Shown one piece after another: positions 23,214 through 24,315 of a stretch of 24,315 nucleotides of DNA (position 1 is its first letter; each line of letters begins with the position of its first letter). A program made the position numbers and the translations under genes. This DNA is from Cristatella mucedo (Eukaryota; Bryozoa; Phylactolaemata; Cristatellidae): assembly GCA_009760855.2 (NCBI GenBank), contig WPIO01000570.1, forward strand, positions 1-24,315, in the 5' to 3' direction. Below the pieces are notes generated by a model. That model was not told where the DNA came from. It made no database searches and worked only from the letters and a program-made list of their open reading frames with translations.

Positions 23214-24315
23214 GTACAGCACTCTGCTGCCAGCCAGAGCACGCTCTAAAATGTAGATTTGAAGTTTTACCATATTCCGCGATCTCCTGCGAACTTGTGC
23301 GAAACGTGTTATTTACGTGCGAAATGCTTTAAACAAGGTGCAGCACTCTGCTGCCAGCCAGCTCACGCTCCGATATGTAGATTCGAAGTTTCTACATATT
23401 CCGCGATCTGCTGCGAACTCGTGCGAAACGTGTTATTTACGTGCGAAATGCTTAAAACATGGTGAATCACTCTGCTGCCAGCCAGTGCACGCTCCGATAT
23501 GTACATTCGAAGTTTCTACATATTCCGCGATCTGCTGCGAACTCGTGCGAAACGTGTTATTTACGTGCGAAATGCTTTAAACATGGTGCAGCACTCTGCT
23601 GCCAGCCAGCACACGCTCCTATATGTAGATTCGAAGTTTCTACGTATTCCGCGATCTGCTGCGAACTCGTGCGAAACGTGTTATTTACGTGCGAAATGCT
23701 TTAAACATGGTGCAGCACTCTGCTGCCAGCCAGCCCACGCTTCGATATGTAGACTTTTCAGTTTCTACATATTCCGAGATCTGCTGCGAACTTGTGCGAA
23801 ACGTGTTATTTACGTGCGAAATGCTTTAAACATGGTGCAGCACTCTGCTGCCAGCCAGCACACGCTCCGAAATGCAGATTTGAACTTTCTAGATATTCCG
23901 CGATCTGCTGCGAACTCGTGCGAAATGTGTTATTCGAGTGCGAAATGCTCAAAACAAGGTGCAGCACTCTGCTGCCAGCCAGCGCACGCTCCTATATGTG
24001 GATTCGAAGTTTCTACATATTCCGCGATCTGCTGCGAACTCGTGCGAAACGTGTTATTTACGTGCGAAATGCTTTAAACATGGTGCAGCACTCTGCTGCC
24101 AGCCAGCACCACGCTCCGATATGTAGATTCGAAGTTTCTACATATTCCGCGATCTGCTGCGAACTCGTGCGAAACGTGTTATTTACGTGCGAAATGCTTT
24201 AAACATGGTGCAGCACTCTGCTGCCAGCCAGCACACGCTCCGATATGTAGATTCGAAGTTTCTACATATTCCGCGATCTGCTGGCGAACTCGTGCGAAAC
24301 GTGTTATTTACGTGC

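Larger units (their letters stand above)
1..24315. repeat. 124-bp satellite DNA array spanning the whole window
   Basis: Every part of the window aligns to one 124-bp unit, always in the same orientation, and I found no unique sequence. Landmarks that recur each 124 bp are GTGCGAAATGC, GGTGCAGCAC and CCGATATGTAG. Following the first landmark from 68 to 24312 gives about 197 steps, most exactly 124 bp and the rest altered by small indels or a few truncations. The consensus has 32 C and 29 G (about 49% G+C) and 12 CpG. Arrays of this purity and length are typical of eukaryotic satellite DNA at centromeres, pericentromeres or subtelomeres. I do not recognise this monomer as a named family. The array has no boundary inside the window, so flanking context and total size are unknown. 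Confidence 0.97.
15091..24315. repeat. Mosaic A/B/C block, right, with long-range duplications
   Basis: Type B units (TTCGAGTGCGAAATGCTCAAAAC-like) occur near 15155, 17066, 17315, 17687, 18307, 18803, 19175, 20542, 20917, 21785, 22033, 22405, 23025 and 23928, nearly always a multiple of 124 bp apart (2, 3, 4, 5 or more units). Each is normally followed by a type C unit. Unit length is far more regular here than in the 4.8-11.3 kb part, while substitution variety is higher, as expected for an older, less recently homogenised part of the array. Confidence 0.8.

Noticed and set aside
1-24315. CRISPR array
   Set aside because: The repeats are 124 bp and directly contiguous, with no unique spacers and no cas genes.
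1-24315. Transposon or retroelement remnants, telomeric repeats or rDNA
   Set aside because: No transposase or reverse transcriptase reading frame, terminal repeat, target-site duplication, telomere-type short repeat or conserved rRNA segment was seen; everything aligns to the 124-bp unit.

Overview
The whole window is one tandem satellite DNA array in direct (head-to-tail) orientation. The basic unit is 124 bp. I count about 197 units, including a few truncated ones, and I see no unique flanking sequence, gene, RNA gene or transposon. The array runs off both ends of the window, so its true length and chromosomal position cannot be seen. A long, pure, non-coding array of this kind suggests eukaryotic heterochromatin (centromeric, pericentromeric or subtelomeric), but nothing here identifies the species. 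The consensus is about 49% G+C with 12 CpG per 124 bp, well above the roughly 7.5 expected from its base composition. That argues against a strongly CpG-depleted vertebrate-like genome, though many variant sites are CpG-to-TpG/CpA transitions.

Layout: (1) about 1-1930, homogeneous canonical units (type A); (2) about 1931-3300, a mixed block with divergent units (types B and C); (3) about 3301-12360, mostly type A, with an indel-rich stretch from about 4800 to 11250 and a small island of degenerate units at about 11535-11940; (4) about 12361-13660, mixed A/B/C; (5) about 13661-15090, mostly A; (6) about 15091-24315, a mosaic of A, B and C containing long-range duplications. The clearest duplication is about 2 kb, repeated 4718 bp apart (38 units). 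A marker set from it recurs four times in the window, which looks like loose higher-order repeat organisation.

Inside each unit there are two inverted repeats: a 9-bp-stem dyad whose loop starts with TTCGAA, and a short GCAGCA-CTC-TGCTGC hairpin. CGAA motifs recur at multiples of 10 bp. An A-box-like and a B-box-like sequence lie 44 bp apart, the tRNA spacing. Many irregular units break within or next to the short hairpin.

The open reading frames are by-products of a 124-bp period (remainder 1 on division by 3) with few stop codons per unit. I do not regard any as a gene. I found no convincing new protein-based system; the interesting content is the structure and evolution of the array and its possible transcription or chromatin role.
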